DNA of 51,364 nucleotides from Deltaproteobacteria bacterium (GCA_021372695.1 JAJFTY010000174.1:1-51364), one strand, 5' to 3'. Counted from the first letter of the stretch, positions 33,528 to 41,695 are shown. Notes: generated from the letters alone by a model not told the origin. Numbers and translations: made by a program.

Positions 33528-34547
33528 CTACCGCCAGAGCACCTGCTCCCCGATTTCGCACACGCCGGCGCAGCCGGTGTAGATCATGGCCACCTTCAAC
33601 TCGTTGCGCATCTGCTCCAGGATCAGCCGCACCCCTTCGGCGCCCGCCCCGACCGCCCCGACGGCGAGAGGCCGGCCGATGAGGACCGCGTGAGCGCCCA
33701 GGGCGAGCATCTTGAGCGCATCCACGCCGCTACGCACGCCCCCGTCGACGAGCACCACCAGGTCACGGCCCACGGCCCTGGCGACCAGCGGCAGGACTTC
33801 GGCGGTGCCGGGGGTGTGATCCAGCACCCGCCCGCCGTGATTGGAGACGACAATGGCGGCGACCCCGGCCTCGCGTGCCGCCACGGCGTCCTCCACGCAC
33901 ATGATCCCCTTCAGGATGAGCGGCAGCGACGTGCTTTTCACCAGTTCCTCCAGTTGCGCGATGGTCTTCGGCCCCACGGGCTGGCCGACCGCCCGCATGG
34001 GCAGGATGCCGGCGGCATCCACGTCTATCCCGACGGCGACGCAACCCGCGGCCTCGGCCTGGCGGATGTTCGCCATGATGCCGGCCTGGTCGCGCGGCTT
34101 CGTGACGGGAATGCCCTGACCGCCGTTCTCCTGGATGGCCTTCAAACCGGTGGGATAGTGCAGGGGATCGGGGCCGTCCCCCGTCATGGCCAGCGTTCCC
34201 GCCTGCCGGGCGCCGGCGATGAAGGCCGTGGCCAGTTCCTCTTCGGTCACGGCCCCGCCCAAGTTCATCTTGGCGCCGGCCACAACCGCCCCCAGGATAG
34301 GCATGGACAGTCTCTGCCCGAAAAGGGTCGTCGACGTCTCCGGATCGCCGGCCGCGTGGACCACGCGCATCCTGACGCGCAGGGCGGCCAGGGCCTCGAC
34401 GTTGTTGATGAACGATGCGCCGGTACCGACGCCCCCCATGCCGGCGGGAAATTCACCGGCGCAGGCCACGCCGTTGCACTCGCGGCAGACGCGGCAAATG
34501 CCTTTGAAACGCTTCTTCGCTTCCTGACGGACTTCCTTGATGTTCAT
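33528..34547 (-). CDS. FMN-dependent alpha-hydroxyacid oxidoreductase with N-terminal Cys cluster
   Basis: 339 aa from ATG 34547 (AAGGG upstream). An FMN-binding TIM barrel of the lactate/glycolate oxidase type: MPILGAVVAG, PLILKGIMCVEDAVAA, catalytic-site His in VVSNHGGRVLDHTPG, and VVLVDGGVRSGVDALKMLAL for FMN phosphate. The N-terminus carries C-x2-C-x2-C-x4-C at residues 18-29 (CRVCRECNGVAC), a feature of the anaerobe branch of this family, possibly binding metal or an Fe-S cluster. It probably oxidises a 2-hydroxy acid, passing electrons to a carrier rather than O2. Co-transcription with the downstream molybdoenzyme is likely. Confidence 0.85.
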   Translation of the reverse strand: MNIKEVRQEAKKRFKGICRVCRECNGVACAGEFPAGMGGVGTGASFINNVEALAALRVRMRVVHAAGDPETSTTLFGQRLSMPILGAVVAGAKMNLGGAVTEEELATAFIAGARQAGTLAMTGDGPDPLHYPTGLKAIQENGGQGIPVTKPRDQAGIMANIRQAEAAGCVAVGIDVDAAGILPMRAVGQPVGPKTIAQLEELVKSTSLPLILKGIMCVEDAVAAREAGVAAIVVSNHGGRVLDHTPGTAEVLPLVARAVGRDLVVLVDGGVRSGVDALKMLALGAHAVLIGRPLAVGAVGAGAEGVRLILEQMRNELKVAMIYTGCAGVCEIGEQVLWR

Positions 34548-34689
34548 TGATTCACCCTTATCTCCCGCAATCGGTGCAGGCTGATTGACCCTGCCTGACA
34601 CGTCTGAAAAAATGGTGGAACAGACTTTTGCCGTATGCGAATTATACAGAGGGGAGGTCTGACGAGTCAAAGGAATTGACAAAGAAGCC

Positions 34690-35322
34690 TCACTTCTTCT
34701 CCTTCAGGAAATCCGTATAGACTTTTGCCGTTTCTCCGGGCCTCTCCAGCATGGGGGAATGCCCCGTCTCCTTCATGATCACCGTCCGGGACCTCTTCAG
34801 GTTCTTTTCCAGGAAGGCAACGCCCCCCACGTCCACCAATTTGTCCCGGTCCCCCCATATGATCAGGACAGGCGCCTGAATCAAGGGTAGAACCGACTCC
34901 AAAGAAAAATGTTGCGGCTGCCAGTCGTCCCATATCTTCTTGTTGAATGCCGTATGCGCGATCCAATCCGCGGCGAGGATTTTCTTGAAAGGTCCAATCG
35001 CCGCGGGCAGCTTCACGTAAGCTAACGCGAGGAGCTTATCGAAATCTTCCGCGTTATCGGCCAGCAGCAGATTGTTGCCCTTTTCCGCTCGCAGGGCGAG
35101 TTCGCTCTTTTTCTGAGACGGGGCTCCGGCCGGGTCCAGCAGCGCAAGCGTCAGGATCTTCCCGGGGTGTCGCGCGCCGTAGGTTGCGGCATATGAACCT
35201 CCCAGGGAGTTCCCCGCCATGTGGAACCTGTCGAGCTTAAGCACCTCGACAAATCGGGCGATGCGTCCGACCTGGCTCTCGACATCGTAGCGATCTGCTT
35301 TTTGCTGCCTCCACAGCAGCCT
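34690..35322 (-). pseudogene. Alpha/beta hydrolase lacking its N-terminal third
   Basis: From GTG 35244 the frame gives 184 aa. In-frame homologous-looking sequence extends further upstream (YDVESQVGRIARFVEVLKLD) until a TGA at 35325-35323, with no start codon and no ribosome site. The catalytic triad is complete: Ser in AGNSLGGS, Asp in IIWGDRDKLVD, His in ETGHSPMLE. The first about 70-80 residues, including the oxyanion-hole HG segment, are missing, so it is probably a decayed gene truncated by a deletion or rearrangement at about 35290-35330, where base composition falls. Confidence 0.65.
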
Positions 35323-35503
35323 TCATTCCAGGCCATCCCATTTTTTGCCTTTCATCTTGACACCATTCCCGATTTTGTTTATGCTGCCTCGCTTTCTGGA
35401 GCTCAGCATGTTTCATCCATGGTCGAAGACCTGATTGATATTGAAGAATCTGTCTTTTCACGGAATTGAACCATAACGCAACGGAGAAAGGAGATCGGAA
35501 TCT

Positions 35504-36265
35504 ATGCAGAGAAGAGGGCTTTGGAGTCTGGTATGGGTGCTTGCGGCGCTGTTCGTGATGACGGCGACCTTTGCCGGGGCAGCCGAGAAGGTCTACATCA
35601 ACGGGATAGACGCCAACTTTCCGCCTTTCGCTTTTGTGGACAAATCCGGCAATCCGGACGGCTTCGACGTAAAGGCCCTGGACTGGATCGCCAAGGAGAT
35701 GGGGTTCAAGGTCAAGCACCAGCCCATGGACTGGGACGGGATCATCCCCAGCCTGAAGGCCAAGAAGATCGATATCGTGGCCTCGGGAATGAGCATCACC
35801 GATGAACGCAAGAAGCAGGTCAACTTCACGCTCGCCTACTGGAAGATCAAGCAGGTCCTGGTCGGCAAGAAGGATGCGAAGATCACCGCGGAGCAGGCCC
35901 TGGCCGACGGCAACAAGATCGGGGTTCAGCGCGGCACGACCGAGGCAAAGTGGATCGAGGAGAACCTGATCAAGAAGGGCGGCAAGAAGTTCGAGCTCGT
36001 TCAGTATGACTCCGCACCCTTGGCGATCGAGGATGTGGTCAACGGCCGCATCATCGCCGCCGCGATGGACGATGCGCCGGCCCTGGACGCCGCGAAGAAG
36101 AAGCCCGTGAAGATCCTGGGCGGCTTCGGGATGAAGGACGAGGAGTTCGGCTATGCCGTCCGCAAGGAGGACACCGAGTTCCTGAAGAAGCTCAATGAGG
36201 GGCTCAAGAAGCTCATGAAGTCCCCCTACTGGGCCGAGTTGAAGAAGAACTACATCGACAAATGA
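35504..36265 (+). CDS. Polar amino acid ABC transporter, periplasmic binding protein
   Basis: 253 aa; AAAGGAGA ribosome site. The signal peptide (VWVLAALFVMTATFAGAA) is cleaved near residue 27. The SBP_bac_3 family pattern follows: NGIDANFPPFAFVDKSGNPD, GFDVKALDWIAKEMGF, the ligand-contact segments DIVASGMSITDERKKQVNFT and GVQRGTTEAKW, and a C-terminal EDTEFLKKLNEGLKKLMKSP. It binds an amino acid or similar polar solute. It heads an operon of permease, ATPase, second permease and a GlcD-like oxidase. A hairpin after it (36327-36353) would let it be expressed above the permeases. Confidence 0.93.
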   Translation: MQRRGLWSLVWVLAALFVMTATFAGAAEKVYINGIDANFPPFAFVDKSGNPDGFDVKALDWIAKEMGFKVKHQPMDWDGIIPSLKAKKIDIVASGMSITDERKKQVNFTLAYWKIKQVLVGKKDAKITAEQALADGNKIGVQRGTTEAKWIEENLIKKGGKKFELVQYDSAPLAIEDVVNGRIIAAAMDDAPALDAAKKKPVKILGGFGMKDEEFGYAVRKEDTEFLKKLNEGLKKLMKSPYWAELKKNYIDK

Positions 36266-36326
36266 TGTGGCGAATGGAAGGCCAACCCTGCGGGGCGAGG
36301 CGCTTCCGTTCTTTCGCCGGATAACC

Positions 36327-36353
36327 GGAAGGCCTCAGCTCATGAGGCCTTCC
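36327..36353 (+). terminator. Hairpin with T-run between binding protein and permease genes
   Basis: GGAAGGCCTCA pairs perfectly with TGAGGCCTTCC (11-bp stem, 5-base loop), followed by ATGTTTTT. It is likely a partial terminator that sets a high ratio of binding protein to permease. Confidence 0.7.
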
Positions 36354-36378
36354 ATGTTTTTGCAGGCAGTGTGAACAG

Positions 36379-37056
36379 ATGCCGGAAAGTCTGATAGCCA
36401 TCGGGGATGCGCTCCCGTACCTCCTCCAGGGGTCGCTCGTGACCGTGATCGTCGTGGTGGGGGCGATGGCGCTCGGGCTCCTGCTCGGGGTCCCGCTGGC
36501 CGTGGGGCAGGTGTACGGCCACCCGGCGCTCCGGCGCGCGATTACCGTCTACGTCTGGTTCTTCAGGGGCATCCCGCTTCTCGTCTTTCTGTTCCTCTTC
36601 TATTTCGGCCTTTGCACGGCGCTCGACATCAATCTTTCCGCATTCACGGTGGCGATCATCGTGCTGGGACTGATCAGCTCCGCCTACCAGTCCCAGATCT
36701 TCCGCGGGTCGATCCTGTCGCTTCCCGAGGGTCAGCTCAAGGCGGCCCGGGCGCTCGGGATGAGCGATTTCAAGGCGATCTCGGCGATCATCCTTCCCCA
36801 GGCGCTCCGGCTCTCCGTTCCGGGCTGGTCGAACGAGTACTCGATCCTGTTGAAGGATTCGGCGGTGACTTACGCACTGGGCGTGGCTGAAATCATGGCG
36901 CGGGCGCACTTCGTGGCGACCCGGACCTATCAGCAGCTTCCCCTCTATTTCGCCGCCGGGATGATCTTCCTCATCCTCACCTGGGTGGGGACCAGGGGGC
37001 TCCGGTTGCTGGAGGAGAAGGTCCGGATTCCGGGGTATCAGACGCATGGAATGTAG
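36379..37056 (+). CDS. Polar amino acid ABC transporter permease 1
   Basis: 225 aa, HisMQ/GlnP type with about five membrane helices (LLQGSLVTVIVVVGAMALGL, VWFFRGIPLLVFLFLFYFG, FTVAIIVLGLISSAYQSQIF). The cytoplasmic coupling loop reads EGQLKAARALGMSDFKAISA, followed by ILPQALRLSVPGWSNEYSIL. It forms the heteromeric membrane channel with the second permease at 37822. It ends 7 bp before the ATPase start at 37064. Confidence 0.93.
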   Translation: MPESLIAIGDALPYLLQGSLVTVIVVVGAMALGLLLGVPLAVGQVYGHPALRRAITVYVWFFRGIPLLVFLFLFYFGLCTALDINLSAFTVAIIVLGLISSAYQSQIFRGSILSLPEGQLKAARALGMSDFKAISAIILPQALRLSVPGWSNEYSILLKDSAVTYALGVAEIMARAHFVATRTYQQLPLYFAAGMIFLILTWVGTRGLRLLEEKVRIPGYQTHGM

Positions 37057-37063
37057 GGATCTC

Positions 37064-37819
37064 ATGGAAGAACCGATTCTGCGGATCGAAAACGTCTCGA
37101 AGCGCTATGGGAAAAAGGATGTCCTCAAGGGGGCATCACTCGAGGTGAAGAAGGGGGACCTCAAGATCCTGATCGGCCCTTCCGGCGCGGGAAAGAGCAC
37201 GCTCCTGCAGTGCATCAACTTCCTGGTCAAGCCCGACGAGGGGCGGATCTGGCTGGAGGGGCAGGAGGTTCACTATGCCCATAAGCGGGACCTCTACGCC
37301 TACCGCCAGAAGGTCGGGATGATCTTCCAGGATTTTAACCTCTTCGACCACCTGAACGCCCTGGAGAACGTCCGGATCGGCATGGTCAAGGTGAAGGGGA
37401 TGCCGAAGACGGAGGCCACGGAGCGCGCCGTGATGGAGCTCACGCGCGTGGGCCTCGCGGAGCACATGCAGAAGTACCCCGCCCAGCTCTCCGGCGGCCA
37501 GAAGCAGCGGGTTTCGATTGCCCGGGCCCTGGCGATGGACCCCAAAGTGATGCTCCTGGACGAGCCCACCTCGGCCCTCGACCCCGAACTCATCGGCGAG
37601 GTGTTGTCGGTCATCCGCGATCTGGGGAGAAGCGGCATGACCATGATCATGGCGACACACCAGATCGGCTTCGCCAGCTCGCTCTCCAGCGAGATCGTCT
37701 TCATGGAGGACGGCATCATCCTCGAAAAGGGGACGCCCGACAAGATCTTCTACAACGCGGAAAACGCCAGGACACGGGAATTCTGCTCTAAGATCACCGA
37801 GCTCTACGGGGAACGCTGA
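37064..37819 (+). CDS. Polar amino acid ABC transporter ATPase
   Basis: 251 aa from ATG 37064; an ATG at 37046 overlaps the previous gene and lacks a better ribosome site. Walker A GPSGAGKST, Q-loop MIFQDFNLFDHLNALENV, signature LSGGQKQRVSIARALAMDP, Walker B VMLLDEPTSALDPE and switch His in MATHQIGFAS, all standard for the GlnQ/HisP family. It powers the two permeases that flank its gene, an unusual but known gene order (SBP, permease, ATPase, permease). Confidence 0.95.
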   Translation: MEEPILRIENVSKRYGKKDVLKGASLEVKKGDLKILIGPSGAGKSTLLQCINFLVKPDEGRIWLEGQEVHYAHKRDLYAYRQKVGMIFQDFNLFDHLNALENVRIGMVKVKGMPKTEATERAVMELTRVGLAEHMQKYPAQLSGGQKQRVSIARALAMDPKVMLLDEPTSALDPELIGEVLSVIRDLGRSGMTMIMATHQIGFASSLSSEIVFMEDGIILEKGTPDKIFYNAENARTREFCSKITELYGER

Positions 37820-37821
37820 CG

Positions 37822-38496
37822 ATGGAAGAGTGGATCTACATCCAGACCGAGGTCTATCCCGCCCTGCTCAAGGGTTTCTGGGTGAGCCTGGAGCTCATCA
37901 TCCCCTCGGCGATCTTCGGCCTGCTCATCGGAATCCTGGTCGGGGTACTCAGGGTTTATGGGAGCAGGCCGCTCATGGCGGCAGCCAACGGCTTCGTCGT
38001 GATCTTCCGGGGGATCCCGCTCGTGGTGCAGCTTTTCATCTGGTACTTCGGCCTCCCCTACATCAAGATCTTTCTGACCCCCTTTGTGGCCGCGGTCCTC
38101 GGCTTCTCCCTCTGCAGCGGCGCCTACCACTCGGAGTACATCCGGGGGGCGCTCCTCTCGATCAAGCGGGGGCAGATGCTCGCGGCCCAGTCGCTCGGCT
38201 TTTCCAAGGTGCAGATGATCTTCTCCATCATCCTGCCGCAGGCGATCCGGCGGGCCTTGCCCGGATGTGGCAACGAGGTCATCTACCTGATCAAGTATTC
38301 GTCTCTGGCCTACATGATCACGTGCATCGAGCTCACCGGCGAGGGGAAGATTCTCGCCTCGAACTCCTTCAAATACACGGAGATTTTCCTGATGATCGGG
38401 GTCTGCTACCTGGTGATGACCTCGGTCGCGAGCATCGTCCTCAACCGTGTGGAAGACCGCCTCCGATTGCCGGGATTCGAACATCAAAGGATATGA
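37822..38496 (+). CDS. Polar amino acid ABC transporter permease 2
   Basis: 224 aa, starting 2 bp after the ATPase stop. Same family as the first permease: LLKGFWVSLELIIPSAIFGL, VVIFRGIPLVVQLFIWYFGL, coupling loop KRGQMLAAQSLGFSKVQMIF and ILPQAIRRALPGCGNEVIYL. The two permeases are diverged, so the channel is a heterodimer. A long extension of the next gene's frame runs through this gene but is not translated sense. Confidence 0.93.
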   Translation: MEEWIYIQTEVYPALLKGFWVSLELIIPSAIFGLLIGILVGVLRVYGSRPLMAAANGFVVIFRGIPLVVQLFIWYFGLPYIKIFLTPFVAAVLGFSLCSGAYHSEYIRGALLSIKRGQMLAAQSLGFSKVQMIFSIILPQAIRRALPGCGNEVIYLIKYSSLAYMITCIELTGEGKILASNSFKYTEIFLMIGVCYLVMTSVASIVLNRVEDRLRLPGFEHQRI

Positions 38497-39887
38497 CGTC
38501 CATGCCCGGCTACACTCCCATCACCGCTGGAATCCGCGCCCGCATCGCCGCGATCGATGGGCTCACCCTGATCGACGCACCGGAAAAGCTCGAGGAGTTC
38601 GGGAAGGACAAGACGCCCGGTGCCTTTCACCGGCCCGAACTGGTCGTAGAAGCGACAGAGGTTCTGCCGATCCAGGCGCTGCTCCGGCTGGCCAATGAAT
38701 GCCGTTTCCCGGTGATCCCGCGGGGGCTCGGGACCGGCCTTGCCGGCGGGGCGATTCCCGTCCAGGGCGGCGTCGTCCTGTCGCTTTCGCGGATGAACCG
38801 GATCATCGCCATCGAGCCCCGGAACATGATCGCCGTGGTCGAGCCCGGTGTCCGGAACCTCGATCTGAAAAACGCCGTGGCTGAATACGGCCTCTGCTAT
38901 CCCCCCGACCCGGCGAGCAACGACACCTGCTCGATCGGCGGGAACGCCGCCACGAACGCCGGCGGCCCGGCCTGCGTCAAGTACGGTACCACCCGCGACT
39001 ATATCCTCGGACTCGAGGCGGTCCTGCCGAGCGGGGAACTTGTCGAGGCCGGCGTCCGGACGCGCAAGGGGGTGGTGGGTTACGACATGACGAGGCTGCT
39101 GGTCGGCTCCGAGGGGACGCTCGGGGTGATCACCAAGCTGATCGTCCGGCTCATCCCCCGACCCGCGGACGTGACGACGTGCGTGGCGCTCTTCCCGGGG
39201 CTCTCTTCGGCCATGGAAGCGATCACGACGATCCTGATGGCCGGCCACATGCCCTCCACGCTCGAATTCATGGACGCCAAATGCCTGGGTCTGGTCAAGG
39301 ATCTGCTCCCCTTCGCGGGGGTCGGAGAGGCGGGGGCCATGCTTCTGATCGAATCGGACGGCGCGACCGAGACGATCCGGCGGGAGATCGCGGCCGTCCG
39401 GGAGATCTGCCTTGCAGGTGGTGCAAGCCACGCCCTGATTGCGATGGACGCCGAGAAGCGAAAGCAGATGTGGGAGGTGCGGCGGGCCATATCGCTCCGG
39501 ATCGAGGAGGCCCACCCCCTGGACATGCAGGAGGATGTCGTCGTTCCGCTGGGGAGGATCGCCGAATTTGTCGAGTGCCTGCCCACGTATGAGGCCGCCT
39601 GCGGGGTAAAGATCTACTCCTTCGGCCACTCCGGCGACGGAAACATCCACCTGAGCGTCACCGCTGACACCCTCGACGCGGCAGAGAAGGCGGAAGCTGC
39701 GGTGCGCGAAATCATCAAAAAGGTGATCGCGATGGGGGGGACGATGTCGGGTGAACACGGCGTCGGGATCGCCAAGCAGCGCTTCCTGCCGCTCGAACTC
39801 TCGCCCGAGAGCATTCGGCTCCAGCGCGCCATCAAACTCCTCTTCGACCCGAACCTGATCCTGAACCCGGGCAAAATGTTTGCCTGA
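38493..39887 (+). CDS. FAD-linked oxidase, glycolate/D-lactate dehydrogenase type (GlcD family)
   Basis: 464 aa from ATG 38493, overlapping the permease stop (ATGA); an alternative ATG at 38502 has AAGG at better spacing. The FAD-binding PCMH half has FPVIPRGLGTGLAGGAIPVQ, GVVLSLSRMNRI, SIGGNAATNAGGPACVKYGT and VGSEGTLGVITKLIVRLIP. The C-terminal oxidase domain has SFGHSGDGNIHLSV and SGEHGVGIAKQRFLP, ending NPGKMF. It oxidises a 2-hydroxy acid and usually works with a separate Fe-S subunit, not encoded here. Coupling to an amino acid ABC transporter suggests that the imported solute is, or becomes, a 2-hydroxy acid. Confidence 0.92.
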   Translation: MTSMPGYTPITAGIRARIAAIDGLTLIDAPEKLEEFGKDKTPGAFHRPELVVEATEVLPIQALLRLANECRFPVIPRGLGTGLAGGAIPVQGGVVLSLSRMNRIIAIEPRNMIAVVEPGVRNLDLKNAVAEYGLCYPPDPASNDTCSIGGNAATNAGGPACVKYGTTRDYILGLEAVLPSGELVEAGVRTRKGVVGYDMTRLLVGSEGTLGVITKLIVRLIPRPADVTTCVALFPGLSSAMEAITTILMAGHMPSTLEFMDAKCLGLVKDLLPFAGVGEAGAMLLIESDGATETIRREIAAVREICLAGGASHALIAMDAEKRKQMWEVRRAISLRIEEAHPLDMQEDVVVPLGRIAEFVECLPTYEAACGVKIYSFGHSGDGNIHLSVTADTLDAAEKAEAAVREIIKKVIAMGGTMSGEHGVGIAKQRFLPLELSPESIRLQRAIKLLFDPNLILNPGKMFA

Positions 39888-39921
39888 AGAAGGGAAGAGG
39901 GATCATTCGGATGATGGTAAT

Positions 39922-39948
39922 GGGGTTAGGCAATGATGACCTAACCCC
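39922..39948. terminator. Bidirectional terminator
   Basis: GGGGTTAGG - 9-base loop - CCTAACCCC, followed by TCTTT on the plus strand. It lies between the end of the FAD oxidase gene and the convergent miniprotein gene. Confidence 0.6.
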
Positions 39949-39972
39949 TCTTTACCGTCTGTTGAACTGGCT

Positions 39973-40071
39973 CTATTTATCCTTTTTGGAACGCGTTGTG
40001 TACCAGATCGATACCGCCAGCAAAACGATCACAAATACCAACGTGCCGATATTCTCTAACGTAAGATGCAT
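39973..40071 (-). CDS. 32-residue single-pass membrane miniprotein
   Basis: Start ATG 40071 has GGGAGGG at good spacing. The product opens MHLTLENIGTLV and ends IWYTTRSKKDK: one hydrophobic helix (about residues 9-23) followed by a positively charged cytoplasmic tail, a topology typical of small membrane proteins. It precedes a hairpin at 39922-39948. It is the last in a minus-strand run of small genes from 41529. The function is unknown. Confidence 0.55.
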   Translation of the reverse strand: MHLTLENIGTLVFVIVLLAVSIWYTTRSKKDK

Positions 40072-40138
40072 CGTGATTCCCTCCCTTCATCTTCCGTGAA
40101 AAAACAGATGACAATGGTTTACGGCGACCGGAATCCCG

Positions 40139-40363
40139 TTACTTTGGTGGCTTGACCGACCGTTGAGATCCCTCCCTGAGTCTGAAGCCTTTTGTCAAAA
40201 TCTGCCCTTCGGCGAAGAGAAACACGACGCCGACAAGACAGACAAAGCTGCCGACCAACGCTAAGAGAACTTGCACGTATGTCGGCGGTTGATAAGTGCT
40301 GATCATAGCCAGTCCCGTAACGGCAATCACGATGATAAAGAACCCACCCAGTTTTTCCCACAT
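40139..40363 (-). CDS. Small two-helix membrane protein
   Basis: 74 aa with an ideal AGGAGG ribosome site. Two predicted membrane helices: GGFFIIVIAVTGLAMIS (about 6-22) and VQVLLALVGSFVCLVGVVFL (about 30-49), then a basic tail (LTKGFRLREGSQRSV). No family recognised. It lies 67 bp upstream of the 32-residue miniprotein and downstream of a small soluble protein gene, all on the minus strand. Confidence 0.7.
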   Translation of the reverse strand: MWEKLGGFFIIVIAVTGLAMISTYQPPTYVQVLLALVGSFVCLVGVVFLFAEGQILTKGFRLREGSQRSVKPPK

Positions 40364-40403
40364 ATCGAACCTCCTCGGATAGGGGATACCGGAACTTGTG
40401 AGG

Positions 40404-40736
40404 TCATGACGGACTTACGCCGGATGCCTTCCTCTTTCCGGCTTTGAACGTGTTGGTGTTGTACCATCCATCGAAAATTACGAGATCGGGATGGTCGTCC
40501 AAAGAATTATAGTCGATCACCTTAACGTCTTTGCGTTGCACCGTGCCAGATTCATAGACCCGGACATCGAACGCTCCTTTCTCATTCGAACGGGGCATGA
40601 TGACCGCCTTTAATTTCCAGACGATATCTGGAGACATTTTTGCCTCCGTCACCAGATAGCTGCCAACGAGTTGCGGAATATCTTTGGGACCCGGAAGTTT
40701 CTTTTGACCATCACCTTTCCAGAACATCCAGTTCAT
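40404..40736 (-). CDS. Hypothetical soluble protein, 110 aa
   Basis: AAGGA ribosome site before ATG 40736. No signal peptide. The sequence (KDIPQLVGSYLVTEAKMSPD, VWKLKAVIMPRSNEKGAFDV, HPDLVIFDGWYNTNTF) looks like a small alpha/beta fold with sensible amino acid composition, so I believe it is real. I do not recognise it. Base composition is lower in GC than the flanking housekeeping genes. Member of the small-gene cluster 39973-41529. Confidence 0.65.
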   Translation of the reverse strand: MNWMFWKGDGQKKLPGPKDIPQLVGSYLVTEAKMSPDIVWKLKAVIMPRSNEKGAFDVRVYESGTVQRKDVKVIDYNSLDDHPDLVIFDGWYNTNTFKAGKRKASGVSPS

Positions 40737-40798
40737 GATTTATCCTTCCTGGCATTTTCTGCCTGCGATGTTCACTTCACTGCATCTGCTTGATCAGC

Positions 40799-41149
40799 CT
40801 ACTTTTTGGCCGGGGCATAGGTGACGGTCACCTGCTTGTTTAGCTTCGCCGTACCATTTGAGGCATCAACATTGATGACATTTTTGCCCTCGCTCAATGG
40901 GACATCGGTGGAAAACTTTTGCTCCTTGACGGGCACGTCTGCTCCATTAATGCTGACCTTTGCCCCCTCCGTTTGGCTTCCGGCCAGACTGCCGCTGACC
41001 GTTACCGTAGCCTGATTGACAGTGGTGCCATCCTTAGGCATGTCCACGTTCAGAGCGAGACTCATCGCACGATCGGTGCAGCCACTCAGCGACAAGGCCA
41101 ACAGGGAAAGCGCAAACAAAATGCTCAGTAATTTGTGAAGCTTATTCAT
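40799..41149 (-). CDS. Ig-like small lipoprotein A
   Basis: 116 aa. A lipoprotein signal with lipobox LSLSGC (Cys at about 24). The mature domain of about 90 residues repeats the pattern of bacterial Ig-like/FN3-type beta sandwiches: KDGTTVNQATVTVSGSLAGS, GAKVSINGADVPVKEQKFST, VPLSEGKNVINVDASNG, VTVTYA. It is closely related to the next gene upstream (41176-41529): same lipobox, same length, and the same KDGTTVN and EGxNVxNxxA blocks. A tandem duplication. Such domains often act as surface adhesion or carbohydrate-binding modules; the role here is unknown. Confidence 0.8.
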   Translation of the reverse strand: MNKLHKLLSILFALSLLALSLSGCTDRAMSLALNVDMPKDGTTVNQATVTVSGSLAGSQTEGAKVSINGADVPVKEQKFSTDVPLSEGKNVINVDASNGTAKLNKQVTVTYAPAKK

Positions 41150-41175
41150 GATCGACTCCCTTTCAAAATGATAAT

Positions 41176-41529
41176 TTACTTTTTGTAGGTGACAGTCACT
41201 GTCTCTTTCGGCGCGGCTCCACCCGACGTAGCTACGATGTTAAGGACATTTTGCCCCTCGGTCAGTGTGACATTGACAGAGAACTTGCCATCCCTGACAG
41301 GCTCAACTGCGTCATTGATCGTGATCTTTGCCCCCGCACTCTGGCTTCCACTCACTCGGCCGGCTACCGTTACCGTAGGCGCGTTGACGGTCGTGCCGTC
41401 CTTAGGCGTGTCAACTTTCAGAATCAGAGCCGACGCACTATCCCAAGGGTAGCTGTCGCAACCGGTCAGCGGCAAAGCCAAAAGAGAAATCATCGGTAAA
41501 ATACATGCCAGTTTCGACAGATTATGCAT
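41176..41529 (-). CDS. Ig-like small lipoprotein B, paralogue of A
   Basis: 117 aa with GAGGAGG ribosome site. Lipobox LPLTGC. The mature part has KVDTPKDGTTVNAPTVTVAG, GAKITINDAVEPVRDGKFSV, LTEGQNVLNIVATSGG and VTVTYKK, aligning end to end with lipoprotein A across 26 bp of spacer. First gene of the small-gene cluster, and so probably nearest the promoter, although I see no convincing promoter in 41530-41695. Confidence 0.8.
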   Translation of the reverse strand: MHNLSKLACILPMISLLALPLTGCDSYPWDSASALILKVDTPKDGTTVNAPTVTVAGRVSGSQSAGAKITINDAVEPVRDGKFSVNVTLTEGQNVLNIVATSGGAAPKETVTVTYKK

Positions 41530-41695
41530 GATTCACCCCTCCTCTTGCGAATCATCACTTGCCCGCATGTATCAATAGGGCGCTTCCTTTGAGTATTCCC
41601 GCGCGAAACTCAGGCACCTGTCCCCCACCTGTCCGAAGATACAGGGAGGAAGGGAATCTCAGGAGCGTTTCTCCCCTTCTGTTCCAATGGATTTC

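Noticed and set aside
37830..38492. Upstream extension of the FAD oxidase frame
   Set aside because: It lies in another frame of the intact second permease gene and reads as Arg/His-rich nonsense.
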